DNA of 64,000 bases, from the NCBI RefSeq assembly GCF_034931045.1, contig NZ_JAYGHH010000003.1, positions 62,001 through 126,000 on the forward strand. Direction: 5' to 3'. This DNA comes from Nodularia sp034931045. Lineage in GTDB: Bacteria; Cyanobacteriota; Cyanobacteriia; Cyanobacteriales; Nostocaceae. The position numbers and the translations under genes were made by a program. Below the pieces are notes generated by a model. That model made no database searches, was not told the origin of the DNA, and saw only the letters and a list, made by a program, of their open reading frames with translations. This document shows, in pieces, positions 50,765-60,717 of the stretch (position 1 is its first letter; the number at the start of each line of letters is the position of its first letter).

Positions 50765-52252
50765 ATGCTGACATTACCTACCACGCTTCCTACTTTGCCC
50801 GAAATCATCGACGATTTACCAAATATCTCCGGTTGGGAAACAGAGGTGCTTTCTGTAGTTAACCATGATGCACCTGTCTTTTTACCCTCCACAAATATCC
50901 GCTTAGAGGATGTAAAAGCTGTATTTGCGATCGCCTTACATATGCACCAGCCCACCATCCCGGCTGGAGATAATGGCAGCTTAATCAGCAATCTGCAATA
51001 TATGTTTGAACATACCCACGAAGGGGACAACCATAACGCCGCACCTTTCGCCCATTGTTATAGTCGCATGGGTGATTTGATCCCCGGACTCGTCCATCAA
51101 GGTTGCAACCCCCGTGTCATGTTGGATTACTCAGGTAATCTGTTGTGGGGACTCAGACAAATGGGACGCAACGATATTTTAGATAATCTCAAACGTATCA
51201 CCTGCGATCGCACTTATCAACCTTATGTAGAATGGCTGGGAACAATGTGGGGTCATGCTGTGATTCCTTCCACACCCATAGCTGATCTTAAATTGCATAT
51301 CGTCGCCTGGCAACATCATTTTGCTGCCATTTTTGGTTGGGACGCACTAGCGAGAGTTAAAGGATTTTCTCCCCCAGAAATGCACCTCCCCAATCATCCT
51401 GATACTTTATTTGCATTTATCAAAGCCCTCAAAGAATGCGGCTATCGCTGGTTACTTGTACAAGAACATTCTGTAGAAACAATTAGCGGACAATCTCTCA
51501 CTCACAAACACTTACCACATCGTCTAATAGCTCGTAATTCCCAAGGCGAAACAATTAGTATTACAGCCTTAATTAAAACTCAAGGTTCAGATACTAAATT
51601 AGTCGCTCAGATGCAGCCTTACTATGAAGCTAAAACTTTAGATAAACAACAAGTAGGAAATGTCTTAATTCCACCCATTGTGAGTCAAATTGGAGATGGT
51701 GAAAATGGTGGGGTGATGATGAATGAATTTCCCAGTGCTTTCAAACAAGCTTGGGGTGATATGGTTAATCATGGGGGAGGTAAATCCGGTGTTGTTGGCG
51801 TGTGTGGTACTGAATATTTAGAATTAATCACAGCCGCCGGTTGTCAACCCGAAGACTATCCCACCTGTCAGCCGATAGGACAACATCAAATTTGGCAGAG
51901 AATTTCATCTGAAAATTGTCAAACTGAAACTGTAGAAACTGCTATTCAAGAATTAAAGCAAATTGACCCTAACTTTCATCTAGATGGAGCTTCATGGACA
52001 AATCATATTAGTTGGATAAAAGGATATGAAAATGTGATTTCTCCTATGTATGAATTCAGCAGTTTATTTCATCAAAAAGTTGATAATATATTGGCCACTA
52101 ACTCATCGGCATACCGTAATCTGCTTTTACATAACCTGTTGCTGCAAACTAGCTGTTTCCGTTACTGGGGACAAGGTTCCTGGACTGACCATGCGCGGAA
52201 TATTCACCAAAAGGGTGAAAAATTGCTGCAAACCATATCCCAATCCCAATAA
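50765..52252 (+). CDS. Glycoside hydrolase family 57
   Basis: 495 residues. After a ~55-residue leader comes the GH57 start motif FAIALHMHQPTIP near 60, MLDYSGNLLWGL, the nucleophile region GFSPPEMHLPNHPD (Glu near 207) and WLLVQEHS with DGENGG near 320 (candidate acid/base Asp). GH57 enzymes act on alpha-1,4/1,6 glucans (amylase, branching enzyme, 4-alpha-glucanotransferase) or galactosides. Sequence does not decide the type. A role in glycogen or envelope glucan handling is inferred. Confidence 0.85.
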   Translation: MLTLPTTLPTLPEIIDDLPNISGWETEVLSVVNHDAPVFLPSTNIRLEDVKAVFAIALHMHQPTIPAGDNGSLISNLQYMFEHTHEGDNHNAAPFAHCYSRMGDLIPGLVHQGCNPRVMLDYSGNLLWGLRQMGRNDILDNLKRITCDRTYQPYVEWLGTMWGHAVIPSTPIADLKLHIVAWQHHFAAIFGWDALARVKGFSPPEMHLPNHPDTLFAFIKALKECGYRWLLVQEHSVETISGQSLTHKHLPHRLIARNSQGETISITALIKTQGSDTKLVAQMQPYYEAKTLDKQQVGNVLIPPIVSQIGDGENGGVMMNEFPSAFKQAWGDMVNHGGGKSGVVGVCGTEYLELITAAGCQPEDYPTCQPIGQHQIWQRISSENCQTETVETAIQELKQIDPNFHLDGASWTNHISWIKGYENVISPMYEFSSLFHQKVDNILATNSSAYRNLLLHNLLLQTSCFRYWGQGSWTDHARNIHQKGEKLLQTISQSQ

Positions 52253-52487
52253 AAACTGTAAATTAGTGAATTTAGAGCTATTTTAAAACCTGAGTTATTT
52301 TGTGTTTGTAGGTACAACTAAAAATTTCAATATAGTTGAATCTGTCTACCTTCATCATGGTTGAGTATTAATCTATCAGGGTGCATCCACTTAGAAAAAA
52401 ACAGATAACCCACTATATGGATTATCTAAAAAAATCTATTTGCCAAAACTGGATGCTCCCTGTTGTATTTCATTCAACTGAAAACCG

Positions 52488-53846
52488 CTATATTAAAGGT
52501 AATAATATTTTAAATTCAGTTCCTATACCCAGTTGGGAATGTAAATTTAATTTACCACCATGTCTACCTACGATAATTCGATAACTCATTCCTAAACTAG
52601 TTTCTTGATCAGCCCAATTTTCTAAAGAAAAAGATTCCCTAATTTGCTGTTGGGTTTCTTGAGACATTCCCGGCCCATTATCAGCAATACAGACTGAGAT
52701 CCAGCGAGAATCTGCGTTATCTCCTTCGTTATCTGCTAGAGAAATGACTTCTGTCGTAATTTCAATGCATGGTTTAGTAAAATGATTTTCAGGTTTGTGA
52801 TTCAACTTTTGCCGCACAGATTCATTCAGTAAAGCATCTACGGATTGGGTAATAATATTCATTAATACTTGGTTTAATTGCCCGACAAAACAAGATATTG
52901 GTGGCAGTTTGCCGTAATTTTTTATTATGACTATTTCTCCTTTTAATCGGCTTTTAATTAGCAGAATAATCCCATCTATACAGGCGTGTAAATCTACTGG
53001 TTTGGGATGAACTTCATCTAGATAACAAAAATTTTGTAACCCTGTAACCAGTTTTTTTAATCTTTCTGCCCCGGTGCGAATGCTCGTCAGAACTTTTAAT
53101 AAATCTTTTTCTAGAAAATCTAATTCAATTTCTTCTTTAAGATTGTTAATTTTTTGAGAGTTTTGAGGCAATTCTTTGTCATATTCGGCTATGAGTTTAA
53201 GTAAATCTTGACTGTAGTTAAAAACGTAAGTTAAATTACCCCAGATGAAACCAACAGGGTCGAGTATTTCGTGTGCTACTCCATCTACCAAACGTCCTAA
53301 ACGTGCCATTTTGTCATTTTGAATCATTTGGGCTTGGTTGCGTTCGTAGCGCATCTGAGTTTCTATTCCCTGAATTTGCCAAGCGGCGATGTTGAGGTCA
53401 TGTATATCTAATAATTTGTAGGTATTAGCTGCTGTTTGTACTACGATTGGTTCTGCTAAAAGTTCAGGCGATCGCCTAAGTGTGTGTTTTAGGGCTGTTA
53501 AAATTGGTGTTGTCCCCGGTAACAGCAAAATAGTTGTGCGTGTGTAACTATAAAGGACACCTAATGTTTCCTGAGCAAATAACTCTTGTCCATGAGGACG
53601 AATCAGAAATTCTAGCAGTCGTCGCCGTGAAATCATCCCCATAAATTCGCCCTGTTCTAACAAGATTGCTCCTGGTAGCAGGGGGGATTTTTCTAAAAAA
53701 TGAGCAACTTCAGCGCCACTACAACTCATTTCTACCTGAAAATTGTATATTGGCAGTTCCTCTATGACTGACTCTAAACTGAGGTCGCGATCGCTACCAG
53801 GAGATAAAATTAGCGATGAGATGAAGGAATTAAATTCTTGTGGCAC
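52488..53846 (-). CDS. Sensor histidine kinase with CBS-like N-terminal domain
   Basis: 452 residues, soluble. Residues 20-150 look like a CBS pair (AHFLEKSPLLPGAILLEQGE, MGMISRRRLLEFL). A coiled linker leads to the H box RLVDGVAHEILDPVGFI (His near 191), a long helical insert, and HATPase: NIITQSVDALLNES, ISVCIADNGPGMSQETQQQI, TSLGMSYRIIVGRHGG. The final G box reads SLGMS, weaker than the usual GLG, but the D-x-G motif is intact. A regulator is not adjacent. The CBS-like part may sense nucleotides. Confidence 0.85.
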   Translation of the reverse strand: MPQEFNSFISSLILSPGSDRDLSLESVIEELPIYNFQVEMSCSGAEVAHFLEKSPLLPGAILLEQGEFMGMISRRRLLEFLIRPHGQELFAQETLGVLYSYTRTTILLLPGTTPILTALKHTLRRSPELLAEPIVVQTAANTYKLLDIHDLNIAAWQIQGIETQMRYERNQAQMIQNDKMARLGRLVDGVAHEILDPVGFIWGNLTYVFNYSQDLLKLIAEYDKELPQNSQKINNLKEEIELDFLEKDLLKVLTSIRTGAERLKKLVTGLQNFCYLDEVHPKPVDLHACIDGIILLIKSRLKGEIVIIKNYGKLPPISCFVGQLNQVLMNIITQSVDALLNESVRQKLNHKPENHFTKPCIEITTEVISLADNEGDNADSRWISVCIADNGPGMSQETQQQIRESFSLENWADQETSLGMSYRIIVGRHGGKLNLHSQLGIGTEFKILLPLI

Positions 53847-54725
53847 TGGTCACTCTAAAATATATATGTATAAAATTTAGCTGGTAATCAGCAAATATTT
53901 TTAGTTCTTCTAATCTCTGGTCAATTGAGAGATAGTGAAAAAAAGAATCAGCGTTGAGAATAATGGCTTTGGATGAATCTTAACAGAATTTACACATTCG
54001 AGAGCCGTTGCATATATACATCAATGGATTGTGAATAATTCCCTGACTGAAGAGGACATGGAAGAAGAAATAAGAAAAAATGCCACTCATCTGCGGGGAG
54101 TGCAAAGTAATTTCCAACTCCCCCTGCTTCTTTACCTCTTCTTTCACCTCAAAAAATGAGAGAATCTTATGTAAAAAGTGACGGTGTATCAGAATTTATG
54201 TCAGAGAGTTAAGTAAAAATACTCTTTGTTATTTACCCATTTATTTAGATATTAGTGTTGCAGTTTTGAGATTTTTATAGTAAAGAATCAACTATTGCTT
54301 ATATTGGATTTTGTCATAAATCGCCAAAATTACAAAATTTAGCAATCAATAGCGATCCCCGAATGTTTAAACACTGTGAACACTTTATGAAATTTTATGG
54401 AAGATCACATCATGAAGCACTAGTTTACAGCAAGTATAACTATTACATAGTTAAAAGTCACGCAGCTAGATGTTTATTTCCCAAACTTGGAACAATTTCG
54501 GAAATGGGACTATCTTCAAATCAGTCAGCATCAGTAAATGCACACAATTAAACAAAACTATCTACAACTCGCTAGCATTACTCATCCCTGAAGCGTAACT
54601 AGAAACAGAACACTAACTTCCTGTTCAAATCAACTTGAGTTACCCATAGATGTTTTTGATCCCCATTCCGATAGAATAGCTAAACATAACCTAAAAACTT
54701 TCAACCGCTTTTGACTGCGACACCC
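53847..54725. other. Long intergenic region, 879 bp
   Basis: No gene supported. A short plus-strand frame at 54363-54551 is compositionally poor and has no ribosome site. AT-rich throughout, with a C-rich CTCCCCCTGCTTCTTTACCTC stretch near 54117-54140. Promoters for the flanking divergent genes are presumably here. Confidence 0.45.
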
Positions 54726-55781
54726 ATGAATCAACTGAACAATGGTTTCACTATATTTCTGAGTTTGCTAGTCGAGGCGATGCCGTTTTTGCTGTTTGGG
54801 GTTTTATTCTCCAGTGTGCTACTGATTTTTATCGATGAACGAAAATTAGTAGCTAGAATGCCCAGAAATCCGGTATTAGGTGCTTTAGCAGGCAGTCTCA
54901 TTGGCTTTATGTTCCCGGTGTGTGAGTGCGGTAATGTTCCCGTAGCACGGCGATTACTGATGCAGGGAGTACCCACACCTGTAGCCATTGGTTTTTTGCT
55001 GGCAGCACCAACGATTAACCCCATTGTAATTTGGGCAACTTGGTTAGCCTTTCGAGACCAGCCAGAAATAGTAGTTTTGCGAGTGATATTTTCGCTCTTA
55101 ATAGCCGTAATTATTGGGATTGTGTTCAGTTTTCAGAAAGATGTAACTCCTCTTGTCCAACCAGCGATCGCTCGTTACCTGAAATTCAACCCACCAACCC
55201 AACCAGAAAATAAACGTCGTGGGAGAGGTTACGCAGCACCACCAGAGACAAAAGTACCCAGCGTCTTGAAATCGGGGACTTATATTTTAGGCGGAAAACC
55301 AGGACTGACTCAGCGCTTAGATCCTAATTTAATCCAGGCGACCACCCCAACCACTAGTTCCAGTAAATCTGTTGCGGATAAACTACGCCTCGTTTTGGAT
55401 AATGTCGTCCAAGAATTGCGAGAATTGGGCGGTGTAATGGTTTTAGGTAGTGCGATCGCCGCTTCTGTGCAAGTATTTGCTCCCCGTGACTTAATTCTCA
55501 GTTTAGGTGCAGGACACATTACTTCCATTGTCGTCATGCTGATATTAGCCACAGTTGTATCAGTGTGTTCCACGGTAGATTCATTTTTTGCCCTGTCATT
55601 TGCCTCAGCTTTTAGTAGTGGTTCCTTGTTAGCATTTTTAGTATTTGGCCCTATGGTTGACATCAAAAGTATTGGATTGATGTTAACTGTTTTTAATCCC
55701 AAAACTATATTTTACTTATTTGCCTTAGCTGCACAATTGACTTTTTTGTTCACACTGTTTCTAAACTTGTATGTGCTTTAA
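54726..55781 (+). CDS. Permease, UPF0718/ArsP family
   Basis: 351 residues from the ATG at 54726; a TTG 15 bases upstream is in frame but less likely. Eight or more helices, with the family's CxC metal-like motif in PVCECGNVPVARRLL near residue 65, then GVPTPVAIGFLLAAPTINPI and in the second half VSVCSTVDSFFALSFAS. Such permeases (YraQ/YcgR type) have been tied to export of organoarsenicals or metals. A TIGR03943 subunit gene follows, as in B. subtilis ycgR-ycgQ. Confidence 0.88.
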   Translation: MNQLNNGFTIFLSLLVEAMPFLLFGVLFSSVLLIFIDERKLVARMPRNPVLGALAGSLIGFMFPVCECGNVPVARRLLMQGVPTPVAIGFLLAAPTINPIVIWATWLAFRDQPEIVVLRVIFSLLIAVIIGIVFSFQKDVTPLVQPAIARYLKFNPPTQPENKRRGRGYAAPPETKVPSVLKSGTYILGGKPGLTQRLDPNLIQATTPTTSSSKSVADKLRLVLDNVVQELRELGGVMVLGSAIAASVQVFAPRDLILSLGAGHITSIVVMLILATVVSVCSTVDSFFALSFASAFSSGSLLAFLVFGPMVDIKSIGLMLTVFNPKTIFYLFALAAQLTFLFTLFLNLYVL

Positions 55782-55978
55782 GTCAGTGAACAGTTATCAG
55801 TAATTAAGGCAGATGCTAAGGAATTTCGACCCGCAATCAGCCTTTACGGGAATTTAGTTATTTAGTTTTCAATTTATTCAGTCAACACCAAACTAGCGGG
55901 ATTCTTCAACTCAAATATTTCTTGTGACTGATAACTGCTACATTCTTTCCCCCTCCCCCCTTTCCTCTTTTTTGACCA

Positions 55979-56749
55979 ATGGCTAGAAAAACCAAAATTC
56001 CTCTGCAAAATATTTTATTCCCGTGGATTGATGCTTTAGCAGTGACAAGTTGGGGCATTTTAATGCTGCAATACTGGTTATCAGGCAAATTGTACTTGTT
56101 GATTCACCCCAACTTTTTTGGGTTAGTTGTTGGATGTGGTATATGTTTGGTAATAATTGGTTTGTTAAAGATGCGAGAGATTTGGCAGCAACGTCGCCGG
56201 GTGAATACATCATCTAATCTTCAGCATATTAATCTGTTTCCCCCTGGCTGGGGTAGTGCTTTGTTATTAACTGTTGCGATTTTGGGTTTAATGATTACAC
56301 CCCGCGTTTTTGCCAGTGACACAGCCATGCAGCTGGGTGTATCTGATTTACTATCCTCCGGACGCGTCCAACCTCAATCTTTCCGTCCTTCTATTCGCCC
56401 AGAAGATCGCTCACTGGTGGATTGGGCGCGGACAATTAACGTTTACCCAGAACCAGACTCATATACAGGTCAAGATGCCAAAGTTCAGGGATTTGTGATT
56501 CATCCCCCAGACATAGGAGAAGAGTATATTTTCTTAGCCCGATTTGTGCTGACTTGTTGTGCCGCAGATGCTTATCCTGTCGGATTGCCAGTCAAACTAC
56601 CAGAAAACCAAAAACGCTATTCTCCTGACACTTGGCTGGAAGTAGAAGGAAAAATGATCACAGAAACTTTAGCAGGTAAACGCAACTTGACTATTGCGGC
56701 TACCTCCATCAAAGAAATTCCCCAACCCCGAAATCCTTATAGTTATTAA
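55979..56749 (+). CDS. TIGR03943 family permease-associated protein (DUF1980)
   Basis: 256 residues: three N-terminal membrane helices (residues 15-115, with LIHPNFFGLVVGCGICLVII represented by LIHPNFFGLVV) and a soluble C-terminal half beginning DWARTINVYPEPDSYTGQDA, where VQGFVIHP, LTCCAADAYPVGLPV and LEVEGKM fit the family. It always accompanies the UPF0718 permease, here 197 bp downstream, and probably forms a complex. The CC pair in LTCCAAD might bind metal. Confidence 0.88.
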   Translation: MARKTKIPLQNILFPWIDALAVTSWGILMLQYWLSGKLYLLIHPNFFGLVVGCGICLVIIGLLKMREIWQQRRRVNTSSNLQHINLFPPGWGSALLLTVAILGLMITPRVFASDTAMQLGVSDLLSSGRVQPQSFRPSIRPEDRSLVDWARTINVYPEPDSYTGQDAKVQGFVIHPPDIGEEYIFLARFVLTCCAADAYPVGLPVKLPENQKRYSPDTWLEVEGKMITETLAGKRNLTIAATSIKEIPQPRNPYSY

Positions 56750-56774
56750 CAACTAATTACCGAATAATTGAAAG

Positions 56775-58268
56775 ATGGCTACATCCAAGACATTTATCCA
56801 ACCACTAGATCGCGTGGCGATCGCACTGATGCTGCTACTGAGTTTGCTGATTGGATTCATGATACTCAAAGGTGATGTGGTGGCAGTTCGTGTCCGAGAA
56901 TTTACTTGGCAAAATCAACAAATTGGAGCTGACGACGTTTCCTTCACCCTCAACTTTAGTCGCCCAATGGATATCAAAAGCGTAGAGGAAAACTTGAGAA
57001 TTGAGCCGCCCCTAGCAGGTAAATTCAGTTGGGCAGGACGGCGGATGGTTTATACACTGCTGACACCAGCACCATACGGTACAAATTACGAAGTGCGGTT
57101 GCAAAACGCAAGAGATCGGTTTGCGGAAAAAGAAGGAAAAAATCGAGTCATACAGCCCTTTACAGGTAACTTTAGATCCCGCGATCGCGTCATTATATAC
57201 ATAGGAGCTGAACCAGAAAATCAAGGTCAGTTAGTTCTTTACAACTTAACCGAAGAGAAGAAAAATATAGTTACCCCTAAAGACCTGATTGTTATGGACT
57301 TTCAGCCATTTCCAGATGGGGAAAAGATTTTATTTTCGGCTCGGACCTCCAATAACCAAGACCTATTATCAGCTCAGTTATATACAGTCACAACAGGCAT
57401 TTCTGCACAGCCTCAAATACCAGCAGAAGCCGCAGGTAAAGTTGACCTAGTTTTAGACAATAAACAATATCAAAACCTCAAATTTGATTTATCGCCAGAC
57501 GGCAAAACAATTGTTGTGCAGCGCGGGAACAGAAACAATCCCAGCGATTTTGGCCTATGGTTTATGCCCACCACCAGCGATACCAGAGAAAAACCTACCC
57601 CTCGACAGCTTAAAAGTCAGCCAGGGGGAGACTTTATGATTACACCCGATAGTAAAGCCGTAGCAGTTGCCCAAGGCCAAGGAGCAGCCATTCTACCTCT
57701 ACAAACTGATGCCAGCAAACCTCTTGATTTTCTCCCCCAATTTGGCTTAGTGCAGTCTTTTTCCAAAGACGGTTCCCAAGCAGCAATGGTCAAATTTAAT
57801 ACAGATTATACAAGAGATTTGTTTTTAGTCACCAACCAAGGCATTCAGAAACCTTTGTTAAAAACTACAGGTTCTATCATCAATTGCCAATTTGACCCGG
57901 CTTCACCCACCCTCTACTGTTTGCTAACACAGCTAGTATCTGCCGAAGAATATATAGAACAGCCTTATTTAGTGGCAATTGACCTGAACACTGGAGAACA
58001 AAAACCATTGTTGTTACTGCCAGTCGAACAGAGGAATGTGCAAATGAGTTTAGCACCAGATGGTTTGGGGTTGCTTTTTGATCAAGTGATGCCACAAATA
58101 GATCCCATACCCTTAACTGCAAACGCACTCAAGACCGAAGATGGCGAAGCGATCGCCTCTAGTAGCCTGTGGTTAATGCCTTTGTTACCCATTGGTGATG
58201 CTACCAACAGCACAATTAAACCGGAAAAACTACCTTTAGTGGGATTTCATCCCCGTTGGTTGCCTTAA
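56775..58268 (+). CDS. Membrane-anchored beta-propeller protein with Ig-like domain
   Basis: 497 residues: one N-terminal helix (VAIALMLLLSLLIGFMILKG, residues 14-33), an Ig-like SbsA-type domain (VSFTLNFSRPMDIKSVEENL, about 45-135), then a WD40/TolB-type propeller (DFQPFPDGEKILFSA, FDLSPDGKTIVVQ, MITPDSKAVAVAQ, SLAPDGLGLLFDQ). It is probably periplasmic. It starts 25 bp after the TIGR03943 gene, so the three genes look like one unit. Ligand unknown. Confidence 0.75.
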   Translation: MATSKTFIQPLDRVAIALMLLLSLLIGFMILKGDVVAVRVREFTWQNQQIGADDVSFTLNFSRPMDIKSVEENLRIEPPLAGKFSWAGRRMVYTLLTPAPYGTNYEVRLQNARDRFAEKEGKNRVIQPFTGNFRSRDRVIIYIGAEPENQGQLVLYNLTEEKKNIVTPKDLIVMDFQPFPDGEKILFSARTSNNQDLLSAQLYTVTTGISAQPQIPAEAAGKVDLVLDNKQYQNLKFDLSPDGKTIVVQRGNRNNPSDFGLWFMPTTSDTREKPTPRQLKSQPGGDFMITPDSKAVAVAQGQGAAILPLQTDASKPLDFLPQFGLVQSFSKDGSQAAMVKFNTDYTRDLFLVTNQGIQKPLLKTTGSIINCQFDPASPTLYCLLTQLVSAEEYIEQPYLVAIDLNTGEQKPLLLLPVEQRNVQMSLAPDGLGLLFDQVMPQIDPIPLTANALKTEDGEAIASSSLWLMPLLPIGDATNSTIKPEKLPLVGFHPRWLP

Positions 58269-58846
58269 GGAGTGCTGAGTGGGGAGTGCTGAGTGGAGAG
58301 TGCTGAGTGCTGAGTGGGGAGTGCTGAGTGCTGATTTAGGAAATATGCAGCATAAATGTTCATAAAAGTCAAGTAGGTTCAAACCCTGTTTCTGCATCTG
58401 TCAGCCAGCCTGTATAGTAGTAGCATTTACATAATTCTCCTTAATTGGTGAAGGTTGACGGAAGATAAGCTCTTAATGTTATAAAGAAGGCTAGTTAAAA
58501 ATTTTCTTACCTTGAGGTTAGGGAATGCCAAAACAGGAGCATTGAGTCATAACTAATCACTCACAGTTGGTAAAAGTCTAACTTAAGCTTCTGAAGTCAA
58601 CCCTGACCAAAAGAGTCAGGGGAGCAGGGGGTAAGGGGGAAGGATTCAGGATTTTCTCTACCAACAGGGATACAAGCCACTAAATTTATTTATGAACATT
58701 AGAAAAAAAATTATTTCTCTTGCTTTGCATCTAGAAATAATTTGTCCTTATTTCAAGCCCCTAAATTTATTTATGGGTTTCTCCCCTGCCCCTTTTCCTC
58801 TTCTTTGATTTGACTTAATTGACCAGCAATACTGAACATTTTTTAA
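58269..58846. other. Intergenic region with STRR and AAATTTATTTATG direct repeat
   Basis: 578 bp without a gene. GTGCTGA repeats fill 58271-58335. CACTAAATTTATTTATGAAC (58678-58697) and CCCTAAATTTATTTATGGGT (58759-58778) share the 15-mer CTAAATTTATTTATG about 80 bp apart. A GACGGAAG string near 58460 recalls the glutamine riboswitch but its partner sequence is absent. Confidence 0.45.
58271..58335. repeat. STRR tract (GTGCTGA)
   Basis: About seven interrupted copies of GTGCTGA with GTGGGGA spacers, starting right after the stop of the propeller gene. Confidence 0.85.
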
Positions 58847-60373
58847 GTGAGTGGGTCAAGAGTCATAAATAAACCTGACACCTCAAATAACAGGGCTGGA
58901 ATGGAATCCCTAAATTCTGATAACTCGCTACACCCTGAGCAGCCTAGCTGTCCATTTTACTCAATTGTGCCTTTTGACAATATGGCAAATAAACAATTGC
59001 CGCTGCTCAAACCTGCGGTAGAACCACAGCCAGAGGAAAAAACTCCTGACTCCCAGCAGGATACAACTCAGCCTGACTGGGTTGTGGAGCCTAATAGCGA
59101 ACAACAAATACTTGTTGATACTGAATTTCAAAAGCTACTGGCATTGAATGAAGAATTGCGCTCGGCAAATAATCACTTGTATCAGGAAGTAGAACATCTT
59201 AAAGATGACTTCGCTGAATCAGAAAAAGCTTTGCAGTGGCAAAAAAGGCGTTCCAGTGTCGCCGAGACTATGCTTAATCAACAAACCAAAGAACTGGCCG
59301 CAGCCCAAGCACAAATTAAATCTCTATTCCAAGAGTTAGAAACAGCCGTACAAACTGTTCAGCGCCAAGAAAACCTTATTGAAACTTATAAAGCACAACT
59401 ACAAATTAGCCAACAGCGATTAGCTCAGTTAGAGCGAGAATGTGCGCTCCTACAAACTAACTATAACGAACAGTCTCAACAGGCATCACAATCAGAAAAT
59501 ACTTGTCGAGAACTACGTAGTAGGCTCATGCGTCAGCAACGCCAGACTCTACAATTCAAAGCAGCTCTGGAAAAATGTCTGGAGTCACCTGGCGTAAATG
59601 ATTCTAGTGACGAAACAGCCAACCAACAAACAAGATTTTCGCGCAAGGCTCGGTCTTTATTTCCTAATGTGCAACCCATTAGACCTTGGTCAGCAGAATC
59701 AGAATCTTATGGCGAGCAATTCGATTCTCCGGGGAATCAATGTATGGCTCCACCTCCATGCAGTCATGATTCTCAGCCAATGCCATTATCGCCGGACAAC
59801 TTGCCGAACAAGGAAGAAACACCAATTGTTTCAGAACCAGTGACTTCAGAAATTAACGATTCTCCAACTACATCAGAAACTATTTCATCACTGGGATCAT
59901 CGAAGCTAGATACTCAATTGGATAGTCTGATTCAAATGTTTTTTACGGCTGAACCTGCATCTGCACCTACGTCGTCACCTCCGGCGGAAAATCATGAAGA
60001 CAGCAATCAAACGGAAGCACCAACTTGGGAAACTTGGCAGAAAACCAGGGACGATGATCAGCAATTTGAAGAATCGGCAAAACAGGAAGATTCTCCCTCT
60101 TCATCTGTAAATAATTCACTAGAGTCTTTCACTGTGCCTTTGAGCGAGACGACTATAGATAAATCATCTAGTGAAGCGTTGGAAAATTATTGGTTAAAAA
60201 ACTCACAATTGCATCAGGCTGATTTCGTTGCAGATGATTTTGAGGAATACGCCCATGATCGTCAATCACCCTCACCAGTGGTTTATCCTCAGCGTCCACC
60301 TAAAGGGCGCAAATCTTTGTCATCAGTGGAATTACCAAATTTTCGCATAAGTAATGAGTATAATAATCAATGA
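58847..60373 (+). CDS. Coiled-coil protein with disordered tail
   Basis: 508 residues, GTG start. Residues 1-85 are polar and disordered. A long coiled coil covers about 90-250 (LLALNEELRSANNHLYQEVE, KSLFQELETAVQTVQRQENL, heptads throughout) with a Gln-rich stretch. The remaining 250 residues are Ser/Pro/Glu-rich and disordered, ending in the basic segment PQRPPKGRKSLSSVE. No enzyme motif. Coiled-coil proteins of this type are abundant in filamentous cyanobacteria and include filament-forming proteins, but no specific family is recognised. Confidence 0.75.
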   Translation: MSGSRVINKPDTSNNRAGMESLNSDNSLHPEQPSCPFYSIVPFDNMANKQLPLLKPAVEPQPEEKTPDSQQDTTQPDWVVEPNSEQQILVDTEFQKLLALNEELRSANNHLYQEVEHLKDDFAESEKALQWQKRRSSVAETMLNQQTKELAAAQAQIKSLFQELETAVQTVQRQENLIETYKAQLQISQQRLAQLERECALLQTNYNEQSQQASQSENTCRELRSRLMRQQRQTLQFKAALEKCLESPGVNDSSDETANQQTRFSRKARSLFPNVQPIRPWSAESESYGEQFDSPGNQCMAPPPCSHDSQPMPLSPDNLPNKEETPIVSEPVTSEINDSPTTSETISSLGSSKLDTQLDSLIQMFFTAEPASAPTSSPPAENHEDSNQTEAPTWETWQKTRDDDQQFEESAKQEDSPSSSVNNSLESFTVPLSETTIDKSSSEALENYWLKNSQLHQADFVADDFEEYAHDRQSPSPVVYPQRPPKGRKSLSSVELPNFRISNEYNNQ

Positions 60374-60717
60374 TTTTGCATTATTCAAAACTCAGCACTT
60401 TCCTAATGGTAGATTCAGGTGTGGCTAACCTAGTACAGCACGGCGTAAATAAAGCAACCATTTAAAATCCTTGAAAAGCCTGTTTGATGAGCTTTTTGAC
60501 TTTTGACTTTTGACTTTTGACTTCCGCGTAGCGGTACTAGCCGACTGGCGTGGCAAAACTAAAATAGTGCATTATGTTTTTCTTGTGCAACAGGCAAGAT
60601 GCTTGTTCTGGGAGGGCTAGAGAGCTTACCCCACAATATTTATGCTTAAGCACAAAATTAGCTGTGTCACGCCACTACGATTTTTACAATTTGTCCAAAT
60701 TTGGGCGAATACCGCAA
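60374..60717. other. Intergenic region with TTTTGAC repeat and REP-like hairpin
   Basis: 344 bp without a gene. TTTTGAC tandem copies lie at 60494-60522, followed by CTTCCGCGTAGCGGTACTAG and ACTGGCGTGGC, and by an ACAGGCAAGATGCTTGTTCT hairpin near 60589 related to the palindrome at 514-530. Confidence 0.55.

Noticed and set aside
54363..54551. A 62-codon plus-strand frame
   Set aside because: In an AT-rich gap, with no signals or similarity.
58455..58475. Glutamine (glnA) riboswitch-like GACGGAAG
   Set aside because: The required CGTTCA partner sequence and stem are missing, and the downstream gene is unrelated.
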